Below the pieces are notes generated by a model, which was given only the letters and a program-made list of their open reading frames with translations, ran no database searches and was not told where the DNA came from. Positions 37,262 through 46,910 of a stretch of DNA of 64,000 nucleotides are shown here, one piece after another. The stretch comes from Atherix ibis. Its lineage: Eukaryota; Arthropoda; Insecta; Diptera; Athericidae. Position 1 is the stretch's first letter. Each line of letters starts with the position of its first letter. Where the stretch lies: NCBI GenBank assembly GCA_958298945.1, contig OY282607.1:34629000-34692999 (forward strand), read 5' to 3'. The position numbers and the translations under genes are program-made.

Positions 37262-37541
37262 TATTCATTAGATTTGGCCCCGAGTGACTATTTTCTTTTC
37301 CCCAATCTGAAGAAATGGCTTGGCGGACGACGGTTCACTTCCAACGAGGACATCATTGCTCAAACGGATGAGTATTTTGCAGAACTTCCGAAATCCTATT
37401 TTTTGGACGAGATAAAAATTTTGCAAAAACGGTTGGAAAAGTGTATAGAGCTAAAAGGAGATGATGTTGAAAAATTAAAATTTTTTTTTAAAAAAACAGT
37501 TTTTTTCCATCTTTTTCTAAGGACTTATTGAACGACCCTCG
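37262..37541 (+). mobile_element. Irritans-type mariner, 3' stub
   Basis: Only the last ~280 bp of the family remain. The reading frame resumes at LAPSDYFLFPNLKKWLGG (the third catalytic Asp) and runs to IELKGDDVEK. One extra base in the final A run removes the normal stop, so the frame continues into the 3' leader to 37531. The right terminal repeat is complete and followed by TA (37542-37543). There is no left end and no target duplication partner, so this is a truncation product, not an intact insertion. Confidence 0.92.
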
Positions 37542-37561
37542 TATAATAATTATGTTATTCA

Positions 37562-37924
37562 CATAAAAGTGAATAACATAAATTCACTCCGAGATTAAGT
37601 TATTGTATAATAAGGAAAGATTAAGGATACGCGAAAAATGAACTATAAAAAAATAGAGCCTACAAAAAAAAATTTTTGAGCAATTGAATTGTGGACAAAT
37701 ATTGACTTCATGTAGCCTGAACAAGAGCATGAATCTTGTATATCAAAGGGAAAATTTCTTTTCTGAAAGGTCTTATCAATAACGATATAAAACTTTTAAT
37801 TGAGCTCAAACATTTTTTTTTGTAGGCTCTATTTTTAAATAGTTCATTTTTCGCGTACCCATAATCTTTTTCTTATTATACAATAACTTAATCTCGGAGT
37901 GAATTTATGTTATTCACTTTTATG
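37562..37924. repeat. Foldback-type element with 121-bp inverted arms
   Basis: The left arm 37562-37682 and the right arm 37803-37924 are reverse complements with only a handful of mismatches. They share CATAAAAGTGAATAACATAA at the outer tips and GAGCCTACAAAAAAAAAT near the centre. The 120-bp centre contains GTGGACAAATATTGACTTCA, which recurs at 35.4 kb. The outer tip of the left arm also pairs with the bases before it (GTTATTCAC/GTGAATAAC), giving a small nested palindrome at 37554-37576. There is no coding capacity. This is the structure of a non-autonomous foldback or long-terminal-repeat MITE; the mobilising enzyme is not known from the sequence. Confidence 0.9.
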
Positions 37925-40900
37925 TTTTAACAGATACCAATGCTAAAACATGTATCATCTTCATGAAAGTATCTAATATAAATTTTAAGACCTTTAAGTT
38001 GTTGATACCATTTACTGAGAAAAAAATTTACCCTTAATAGTTTCAATTTAAATCAAAACATTAAAAAATTGTTTAATATAAATGTTAAAATTTTAGAACC
38101 TAAATGGATAAAAGATGGTTCTACTCGTATTTTACAATTACTCAAGAAACATCTATTGATTCTGTTTCATACTGGAAAAGATTTCGATATCATCGTCAAA
38201 AAGGACTTCAATTTTGTGGTCCCATCAATTTGCCAACTAAGACTCACCATACCAAAAATTAAATCAATACACTTGACTTTGGTTGTCATTTGACCTAATT
38301 TAAGAGGAATTTATAAAATAAATGTTCCAAATTAGAAAACATTCTTTTTGATATTGAATCTTAGCATTCTCAAGCTTACAAGTATAGTCAGAGAATTTTT
38401 GTCAGGATCCTTACCGAAAAAATTTAAAAGTTCCATTTTCCAAGATGACAAGTATATAGTACACCCCATTCCAAAAACAAACAAAAATAATTAACTCAAA
38501 AGTTATATTAAGAAACTTTTTTAATATTAAATTAACTTTTTCTAAAAAAAATTTAACACTTGGAAGAATATCATCATTGCAATTTGAAATTAATTAAAAT
38601 GAGCATTTTTTTTTGTTTTTTTTTTTGTAATAATAATCAATAGACGGTGATGTGTATTATCTATTCTGTTTCGTGAAGCGAATGTAATAAGATATATTTG
38701 TTTTTTCTTTATCAAATTATACAATCCGAATGGCAAAATATTATAACAATTTCAACTTTTTAATTTAACTTCATTTCTTCATCCTGTGTATCATCAGTTA
38801 TTGTTTTCTGAATTCATGCAGACGAAAAATTTATTCTTTATCAGTTCATTTTTATTCAAATTAACCTTATTTTTGTTGATTTTATATTTTGTTTTATATA
38901 AAAGCAAAAATATATGCGCAATAGAAATATCCAGTATTACGTGATCAATTTTGATTATTTTCAGAAAGTCTTCTGCAATAATTTAGTGTAGGTAATAATC
39001 CAAAAAGGAACAAAACTAATTAACAGATTTATCATAATTTTACCGAGTATCACAAAGAACTTTTCAAAACTAATCAATTATAAGGATATATTTTTGGGGA
39101 ATTTTTATTTTATTTATTTGCTATTATTAACTAACGAAATGATAAAATCATAATTATTCAACCATGAATACGATTCTGAAGAAAGTTTATTCTGGGAAAT
39201 TTTTTGATTATTGCTCAGTGATCTGTATTATTTTTCCTTAATCGGAGCTAATTACCAAAGCAATATTAGAAAGTGTTTGTATCTTTTCAGTATTTTTCTT
39301 TTAATATTTTGATTAGTAAAAATCAGTAATTACGTCAGTTATAAATAGTATTCATTCCAAAAAGTTGCTATATTGAAGAGCTACCTTTGATCTTTATATA
39401 AATTGTGAAAATTATTTATATTCAACAAAGCATAAGAATATCATATTATGACCTATAAGATATTGTATGAAATTACTTTTTTTTAAAAAAATACTTCAAA
39501 AAATACCATATGTCTAGAGTTGATTTTTTTAAGGAATTTTTACAAAACGTAAAAGTTTTAAGTGGGCATGAAGAGCTGATATCTATATTATTTTTTAATA
39601 AAAAAAATCCTATAATATCTTATGTCTGAACATAAAACAATTTTTTTTGGATAGATCTGTTTGTCTAAATATTATAAAGCCTGAGGCTGAGTACGATTTT
39701 GTTTTATATAAAATACAATCGACCCATCATAATATGTTTCTTACATTTTATTTCTTTTATTTTTAAAAGGATATTTTTCAACCAAATTTCAATTTTAATT
39801 TACTCTATTAAAACATCGTTTACTTAAACTATAAACTTTATATAATTAAATGTTTACAAATTAATTTTTGCCTTTTGTATTATTAGTTGGGTCAAAATCA
39901 AAAGTTATTAATGACAGGATCTAAATAGTTTGCTCGATAATGATTTCAACAAAAATTTCAAAATTTCAACTTAAATTTATTTATTATCACAAAATTATAC
40001 GGTTTATATTTTTTATAACAAAAATGAACTTGTGGTTTTATTGGCAAAAAAAATAAGCTACGGTCATTTTATAACGCCACTACCATAAGCATTTTAGAGA
40101 CTTTTGAGTCAACGTATTAACAAAAATATTTAATTGAGAAAAATTTAAAATTTATAATGTCAAAGTATGGGTATTAAAAATTTAGAAATAAATTCTTTTA
40201 AGTAGTATTTTGATAGCTTATAAATATTTTTAATAAGAAATTGCTGTTACTAGAGAATAGTATCTATCATTTTTGATAAGATAGACTATTAGGAATGGTT
40301 TGCTTAGACAAAAGCTAAATGTACAGCTCAGTAATGATTTGTTTGTCCAATTAATATCTGTCTATTACAGAAATCAAAATAAAATTTATATTAATCCTAA
40401 GGCAATAATGAATTGAACTTTTTATTGAAAAAAAAACAAAATTTCTAACAAATGGGTCGACTTTGACTATAAAATTAAAAGGATATCAATGCTTGGATAG
40501 AAAGGTACTACGTAACAATCTCTAGCTCTTGTCTCAAGGACCTCCCTTACTTAAAAGTAAACAAATTTTTTTTTTAATTCCTTTCTCTTATAAAAAAGTA
40601 ACTTTTATTAAAAAAACTATAAATATTTGAAGTAAAAATATATTGTATTATATTTTATAAGTAAATTATTCTCTATTAAAATTATATCTTAAAAAAATAA
40701 TAGGGGTTTGTGTCATCAAGTGTTTGCTATAGTTGTAAAGATAAAATGTAAAAACATGAATATTTTTATTAGAAAAAAGACAGTTTCACCAATTTTGTTA
40801 TGAATTATTTTAATGTTTTTCAATAACCAACTGCAATAATTGCTATATTTTTTAATGGAGATTATTTAAGATTAAGTTAAAAAAAACTGTTTTGAAATTT

Positions 40901-41689
40901 ATTTGATTGTATTATTTATAATAAGTGTAAATAACTGCTTATAAAACTTACTCAATTGTAATTTTTAATTTTAGGTGAACGAAAATAAAATGGTGAATTA
41001 ACTAATTCTGCCAAGTATCTGAAAAAATTTTAGAATAAAATCATCAATTTCATCTCATGTTAAGAGTAATGGGATTGATTTTTGTTTTTTTTTACACATC
41101 AAAGTTACACCCTTATAAAATTATTCTTTGGGCAGCAATACATCGGTAACGGTGACGGTGGTGTTTCTGCTTTTCGTAGAAGTGCTAGAAGGCTTCAACT
41201 GGAATCACCTTTAGCTCCTCTGTTATGCCCTCTGTACACGATGCACATTGACTTCAGACAATGCTTGTTTTAAAGTTGGATTTCTAGCTGGTTTTGATAC
41301 TTGTCCAATGACAGTTTGAATGACAACAAAAATTGACAGTAATGCTATTATATCAGAACTTGTTCATTGTAGACTAATAGCAAATATTGCTAATTTAATA
41401 ATTTGTGAAAGAAGACTAAGATGCTCATTATTTTTATATTACACGATATGTATTACACGATTTAAAAGAAAATATATTTACCACATATATTTCGTCGACA
41501 AATATACAGAAAACAAGAAAAAAAGACACCTAAATATAGACATTATGTGCATTTTCAAATTATAAACAAATTTATGTTCAAAGAGCCCACGTGATAAAAC
41601 TATTTTGTCTCATTGATTCAAATTAGAGTAAACAGAAAAACAAGCACGAAAAATATGTGTAGAACCAGTTCTAATTCAGTAATCCAGCT
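37925..41689. other. AT-rich stretch, nothing recognised
   Basis: Long AT-rich DNA. The frames at 38069-38293, 41082-41273 and 41320-41565 (+) show no known motif. 41125-41280 is locally GC-richer and unassigned. Confidence 0.5.
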
Positions 41690-42050
41690 TGAAAATAAGC
41701 AGCGGAGCAAGCATTAATGTCATTTCTAGCAGTGCAGCCAGAACGGTTGGAAGCTAGAAAACAAGCAGAAAGCAAGTGCCGTCTGATGTGGCCTTAAAAT
41801 ATCAGGCCCCGAAAAAGGAGATTCTTGTACCTGAGGAACCACAGAAAACTCTTTTTCCAACAAAAACTCACTGAACACTTTTTCTGAGCCTTTCAAGTAC
41901 TACTTATCAGCTTCAATGCTAATCTTATCTCATAAGAGCCCTCACTTATTATTGTACTGCATGTCTGGAAGCCACTGACATACAAGCTGTATGGCGAAAA
42001 CGTTCGCAGTTTTGCTAGATCACTCTCACTGATACTAGACTCATTACTTT
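41690..42050 (-). pseudogene. Decayed SETMAR-like mariner (copy E)
   Basis: On the minus strand the leader reads AGTGATCTAGCAAAACTGCG (about 42030), followed by DNA equivalent to the linker shared by copies A and C (GAGGGCTCTTATGAG..TTGAAGCTGATAAG). Then comes FSEFLLEKEFSVVPQ (about 41885-41840), equivalent to the REFLxKKxIPVVPQP stretch before the third catalytic Asp. The remainder is deleted or unreadable. Confidence 0.45.
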
Positions 42051-42279
42051 TCTAACAACCTTAAACTCATTACGTTCATTGGTTTTTAACGTCATTAACT
42101 ATTTAAAAATAATATTAATAATATCATGATTTTTAAACAAAATAAAGCAAACCTTTTTGCTCGAAACTATCAAATCTACCACTTGACAGAGTACTAATGA
42201 CAATGCATTCAAATATATCTATGCAAATATTTCTATACAAAATAACTATATAACAAATATAACCGTTTGAATGAGATTA

Positions 42280-42500
42280 AATTTTTTCATATTTCCGAAC
42301 ATACAATAGAAAAAATGTCATGGTATCGCATAGATAAGATTTTCAGAGTGCCTAATTAGCTTTATAATGTCATGAATGGCAAGAATGAAAAGTAAAGGAC
42401 CTAAATGGCTATCCTGTGGGACACCAAATAGATTTTTAATGGCTCTTGATGTAAACTTACGGAAAGATTGTAGTGTATCTATGTTTAAACTGATTTTAAA
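42280..42500 (-). pseudogene. LINE reverse-transcriptase scrap (GVPQGSxLGPLLF motif)
   Basis: The minus strand gives SFRKFTSRAIKNLFG followed by VPQDSHLGPLLFILAIHDI and SENLIYAI. This is the central block of the reverse transcriptase of Jockey-like LINEs (consensus GVPQGSxLGPLLFxLFINDI, then the YADD box, here YAI). Only about 70 residues are recognisable. It is a short dead fragment on the same strand as the copies at 53 and 61 kb. Confidence 0.75.
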
Positions 42501-44120
42501 AGGTTAGTTGTTATTACGACCAATTCGTTAAATTAATACTAAATAATCTAGCTAAAACTTCAAAAAGAAATCGTGAAATAAGCTGTTCTCATATTTATTA
42601 AGCTAAGAAAGAAATAAGAGTACACATATGGATCAATACAGGAAATTTTATAACAGACATCAACTGGCTATACCTAAGACCTGAGTGATGATTGTAAAAA
42701 AGTCGAATATGGAATTTAATATTTTTTCGACAAATTGCTTCAAGAAATATTTGCAAATACAAACAATATATTTCGATGTGATTTTATAAAAAAAAAAGTT
42801 TAAATAGTCAAAGACTACAAATTATAAATATTAATTAAAAATTAAAACAACAAATCCTTTTATTAATCATGAAGGAGGTAATTTTCAATTGTGTTAACTA
42901 AAATGGTAAAGTAAATTTTACGCCTGGTTAATATTATTGAGTAGAGATTCACAATTACCGCGACCGTTCTTAGGTGCTATAACCTAGATAATCTCTGTGA
43001 AGCTTTGATCTAATTAATAAATTGGCTGCAAATATATATACTATATACCGACTATACAATAATGCTACCAGATTCCTACTTATTATATTGTAATTTCTCT
43101 ACTACACATATAAATATTTATGAATAAATTGTTTATTGGCAAGTAATAAAAGGCACGTTGTAGTCAAAGGAGTTGGTCGACACAGAACGGTTTTCATTTG
43201 ATAATCAGTATGCTCGTAGTATCGATTAAAATCGTGAACATTTATACTTCGAGTAGAAACTGAAGATTTATAGCTTGTTATTTAAGTAAGCCCGATTAAG
43301 AGAAGTGAAACTTTCGACGAGAATATAAAACTTTCACAGACTCCAACTCCAAATTAAAATATAATCAAGTGCCTGTTAATATAAGATAAGCTAAAATTAT
43401 GAATTATTACAAATTTCCATAAAATGACAAGACAATATTGTGAATAAGTGAAAGAAAAATTTAGGATTTTTTTTTCAAAAGTATTGGCAATTTAGATTGA
43501 AATCAAACAAAACTCAAGTTTAGATTAAAAATATTTATTATTAATTAAATAATAAGTTTGAAATCAAAAATCGATGGAAATTCAGTAAAAATAAAATTTT
43601 TTTTTTTAATAATCAACTTTTATCAGCAACGCAAAAAAAATCACTGATTTCTTACTAATTAAAAATAAATTATGATAAAAGTAAAATATTCAAAAACACT
43701 TTTATTAAAAATCTTCAAATTACAAGTAAAAAAATTCCTTGTAATTTGAAGGATACTAAAAATATAAGTAGTCTTTTAGATAAGAACTTTTTTAGAACCA
43801 TTTTCAATATACGAGTACGAACGTAATTTTATATTTAAAAAAAAAAGCACAAAAAATTTGTATAAAATTTCTCCGTATTGTGAAGTTGTTTAAAAACTTT
43901 TATAAAAGTTTTTTAAAATTTTGTACGAATAGTAAGATTTATAGAAAAATAATACCGTTTATAAGAGAACTTTAATTTTTTATTGAGAGTATACTTAATA
44001 TGAAAAGTTTAAAAATATATGCAAAAATAAATATTGCATATGAAAAATAAAAAATCGAAGACATAGAAGTACATTTTCAAGATTATTTTATTTTCTTATC
44101 CTATGAATTAATTTCTATAA
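42501..44120. other. AT-rich stretch, nothing recognised
   Basis: AT-rich, apart from slightly mixed composition at 42940-43330. There is a short inverted repeat at 43713-43751, listed separately. No gene or element ends. Confidence 0.55.
43713..43751. repeat. 14-bp inverted repeat
   Basis: CTTCAAATTACAAG (43713-43726) is the exact reverse complement of 43738-43751, with 11 nt between. Could be chance in AT-rich DNA. Confidence 0.7.
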
Positions 44121-44122
44121 TA

Positions 44123-45416
44123 CGTGGGCTACTATATATATTTCTGGCCTAATAATGAAAATGCGAATATTTATCAACGAAAAAGGTTTTATTGTTTTTC
44201 AAAATATTCTCCATCAAGATTTATACACTTTTGCATGCGCTCAAACCAATTTTCGAAGCACTTTTTCCACTCCGATTGAGACACCTCCAAAACATGGTTT
44301 TTGAATGCTTCAACAGCATCTTCTGGCGACGAAAATCGTTGACCACGCATTTTTTTCTTGATGTGTGGGAATAAAAAGAAGTCATTGGGTGCCAAGTCAG
44401 GGCTGTACGGAGGATGACCTATCAATTCGACGTTTTGTCCGGTCAAAAAGGCGCTGGTTTGAGCCGATGTGTGAGAGCTCGCATTGTCATGGTGCACAAT
44501 GATTCGACTTCTCTTGTTCGTTTTTCGAATTTCTCCGAAGACTTCAGGCAAACAAATGGTGGTGTACCACTCAGAATTGACCGTCCTACGTTGCACAAGC
44601 GGAACAGTCGCCACATGACCAGTTTTGCCAAAGAAACAAGCGACCATTTGCTTCGAAGTGCTTCTTCCACGAACAACTTTCGTTGGATTTGACTCGTCTT
44701 GGAAGACCCACACGGTCGATTGCTGTTTTGTTTCGGGCTCATACGCATAGATCCATGATTCGTCACCTGTGACGATCTTATAAACGTCTTTTGAAGCACC
44801 GCGATCGTATTTTTTCAGCATTTCTTTACACCAATCCACACGAGCCTTTTTTTGAGCGATTGTCAAATTGTGCGGGATCCAACGAGAACAAACCTTTTTT
44901 ACGGCCAGGTGTTCATGCAATATCGAATGTATGCTGGTGGGAGAAATGCCTAGGCATGCCTCTATCTCACGGTATGTCACATGACGGTCTTGCATTATCA
45001 GTTCACGTACGGCATCGATGTTTTCTGGAACAACGGCTGTTTTTGGACGACCTTCACGGAATTCGTCTTTGAGCGAGCGTCGGCCACGATTGAATTCGTT
45101 GTACCAGTTTTTCACAGTGCTATAGGATGGTGCTTCATAGCCATACAAAGATTTAAGTTCATCGATGCACTCTTGTCGTGATAATCCACGTCGAAAGTTG
45201 TGAAAAATGATCGCACGAAAATGTTCACGAGTTAATTCCATTTTTTTGCCAAATTGATTTTTTCAAGTCACTGTAAACAACACAAATGATAGTCGTACGT
45301 CAAAACGTTCTGAGTACGTTTATGCTAAAAAATGTCAAACTTTCCAATGGAAATGTCAGATCGCACCTGGCAACACTTAGTGTTGCCTAGGCCAGAAATA
45401 TATATAGTAGCCTACG
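44123..45416 (-). mobile_element. Complete mellifera-type mariner
   Basis: The element is 1294 bp with TA on both sides (44121-44122 and 45417-45418). Its terminal inverted repeats of about 29 bp differ at one position (CGTGGGCTAC on the left, CGTAGGCTAC read inward from the right), then share TATATATATTTCTGGCCTA. It contains one uninterrupted transposase on the minus strand, starting about 175 bp inside the right end, as usual for mariners. It belongs to a different lineage from the 29.7-kb element. Confidence 0.96.
44189..45241 (-). CDS. Mellifera-type mariner transposase, uninterrupted
   Basis: A 350-residue cut-and-paste transposase, full family length. The ATG is at 45241 and gives MELTREHFRAIIFHNFRRGL, as in mellifera-type (Ammar1/Famar1-like) proteins. 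Residues 1-115 are the paired helix-turn-helix DNA-binding region, with the linker GRP at about 64-66. The signature WIPHNL is at 121-126. The catalytic Asps are at 160 (VTGDESW), 252 (HHDNASSHT) and 287 (SPDLAPNDFFLF), giving DD34D spacing. HPPYSPDLAP is intact, and so is the ACFFGKTGHVATVPL block typical of this lineage. There is no stop or frameshift. The terminus reads CINLDGEYFEKQ, and the stop lies 66 bp from the left end of the element. Several opposite-strand frames over the same DNA are shadows. Enzymatic activity is plausible from the sequence but unproven. Confidence 0.96.
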   Translation of the reverse strand: MELTREHFRAIIFHNFRRGLSRQECIDELKSLYGYEAPSYSTVKNWYNEFNRGRRSLKDEFREGRPKTAVVPENIDAVRELIMQDRHVTYREIEACLGISPTSIHSILHEHLAVKKVCSRWIPHNLTIAQKKARVDWCKEMLKKYDRGASKDVYKIVTGDESWIYAYEPETKQQSTVWVFQDESNPTKVVRGRSTSKQMVACFFGKTGHVATVPLVQRRTVNSEWYTTICLPEVFGEIRKTNKRSRIIVHHDNASSHTSAQTSAFLTGQNVELIGHPPYSPDLAPNDFFLFPHIKKKMRGQRFSSPEDAVEAFKNHVLEVSQSEWKKCFENWFERMQKCINLDGEYFEKQ

Positions 45417-46130
45417 TATAAATACTGTTAGTTTAACCTAAGATAAATATTTTTTAAAGTTAATAAGGATTCGAGTATACTAAGAATTTACATTTTCAAG
45501 AGTTTATCTTTAAAATGCATTTGAATAATATATTATTTTAATACTTTTCCTCGTATATTTCCTAGGCTTACAATTTTTTAGGACTTATTTAAGTATGTGT
45601 ATACGCGTATGTATAGGAATAATCTATTTAGAAATGAAATTTTTCTAATTGAAGCAGTTTTAAAAATATTTAAGCTATTATTATTTTTATAATAATAATA
45701 GCTTCATTATTTATGGTATTATTTAATGATTTGTTCATCATTAGTAGAAGATTTGAATTTTGAAGAGAAAAACTTTCTTATTTATCTTAGTTAAAATTTC
45801 GATTTTTATTATATATAAATTTGAAAATATTTTTCATGCACTATATAATAATCCAAAAAATTTACTTAATACACTTTAAAAAAAGTTATAAAAATAGCAA
45901 CAATTATTTTTCAGGCCCCAATAATAAGTTTGATAATTTTAAAGTAAATAAATTAGGATATTTTTCATATTTAAAGAAGAAAAGATTATTTATTCAATAC
46001 TGAAAATTAACAAAGACCCTAAAATTGGTAAGCAACTGTAGCCAACCTGTTTTTATAAGGAAATATCAGTTCGAGTTTGCTAAGCTTTATGGAGAATGGA
46101 AACTTCTTTAATCAACTTCGAAAGGAAATT
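45417..46130. other. AT-rich stretch, nothing recognised
   Basis: AT-rich, with a short hairpin at 45672-45704 and a 60-codon low-complexity frame (45821-46003) that encodes a Lys/Asn/Phe-rich string. Confidence 0.55.
45672..45704. repeat. 14-bp inverted repeat, 5-nt loop
   Basis: AAGCTATTATTATT (45672-45685) pairs exactly with 45691-45704 around TTTAT. It is built largely of ATT units and may have arisen by slippage. Confidence 0.75.
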
Positions 46131-46910
46131 TTAAAATTTAATTGTTGGATTAAAGAGGAATCGTAGTCGTAAGGATATCCCAGATTTGCGGATAGTTAGC
46201 AGAAGGCCGCACGATTGGCAAATAGGATGTGTGCCATTTTTAAAAAGGTAGTTAGGGATTAGTGCAGTATATCCTAACTGAGTTCTCAACAGTTTTGTTT
46301 CCAGAATTTTGATAAGGGGTTTGAGCTGGCTGGATTGGTAGTAGTTGAACAAAGAGAAGCTAAGAAGGTATCACTATTAATACAGTTTGTATTTTTATGT
46401 ACGAGTATGATTGAGGATGGTAACTGGGCGCGGCAGATTAGGAAAAACCAGAGAGTTATTTTCCCATAATATCGTAGCATGTTTATTTCCCATAATATCG
46501 TAATCCCATGGCACTCAACGCAACTCTCATATAGGTATTTCTATTATTCAGTAGGTTATGTCGAATCTCATTCAGTACAGGATTAGTCAATAGGTTGCGA
46601 ATAGCTTTGAGCGTGGCTTAGAAGATGTTATTGCGTAGATTGAATAGGCTGATAGAAAGTATAACAGCCGCTTATTTCTGCCAAGAAATTACGGTCATGT
46701 TTTATAGTATTTATTTTCTGCCAAGAAATGGGGAATCCTGCCAAGAATTCTTGAACGGTATTACAATGTGGGTCCTGGCATTGTTGTTTAGCAGAAACTA
46801 TCGTTCCAATGTGGGTCTTGGCATTGTTGTTTGTCGTGTCTTGACCATTTTTCTTTCAAAGCTCCATTTAATCTTATTAGCTGCAGTAGATAATGAATAC
46901 TAGTAATAGT
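46131..46910 (-). pseudogene. LINE RNase H and C-terminal region, broken
   Basis: The minus strand reads TLKAIRNLLTNPVLNEIRHN (RNase H helix region; the same segment as at 34.8 kb), then a garbled AMGLRYYGK (compare GIxGNExAD). Next is an open stretch, LRTQLGYTALIPNYLFKNGT followed by HPICQSCG and LLLTIRK. The latter equals the LRxGHTRLTHxYLFxxxxPPxCxxCGxxLTVRHIL block that ends many RNase H-bearing LINE proteins. TTCCCATAATATCGTA is locally duplicated at 46461 and 46487. Upstream (46660-46850) two small direct repeats (CAATGTGGGTCxTGGCATTG at 46764 and 46807, and TTCTGCCAAGAAAT) show further rearrangement. It is dead. The plus-strand frame 46625-46903 is a shadow. Confidence 0.65.

Noticed and set aside
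44192..45181. Several plus-strand and out-of-frame open frames over 44.2-45.2 kb
   Set aside because: Shadows of the intact mellifera-type transposase.
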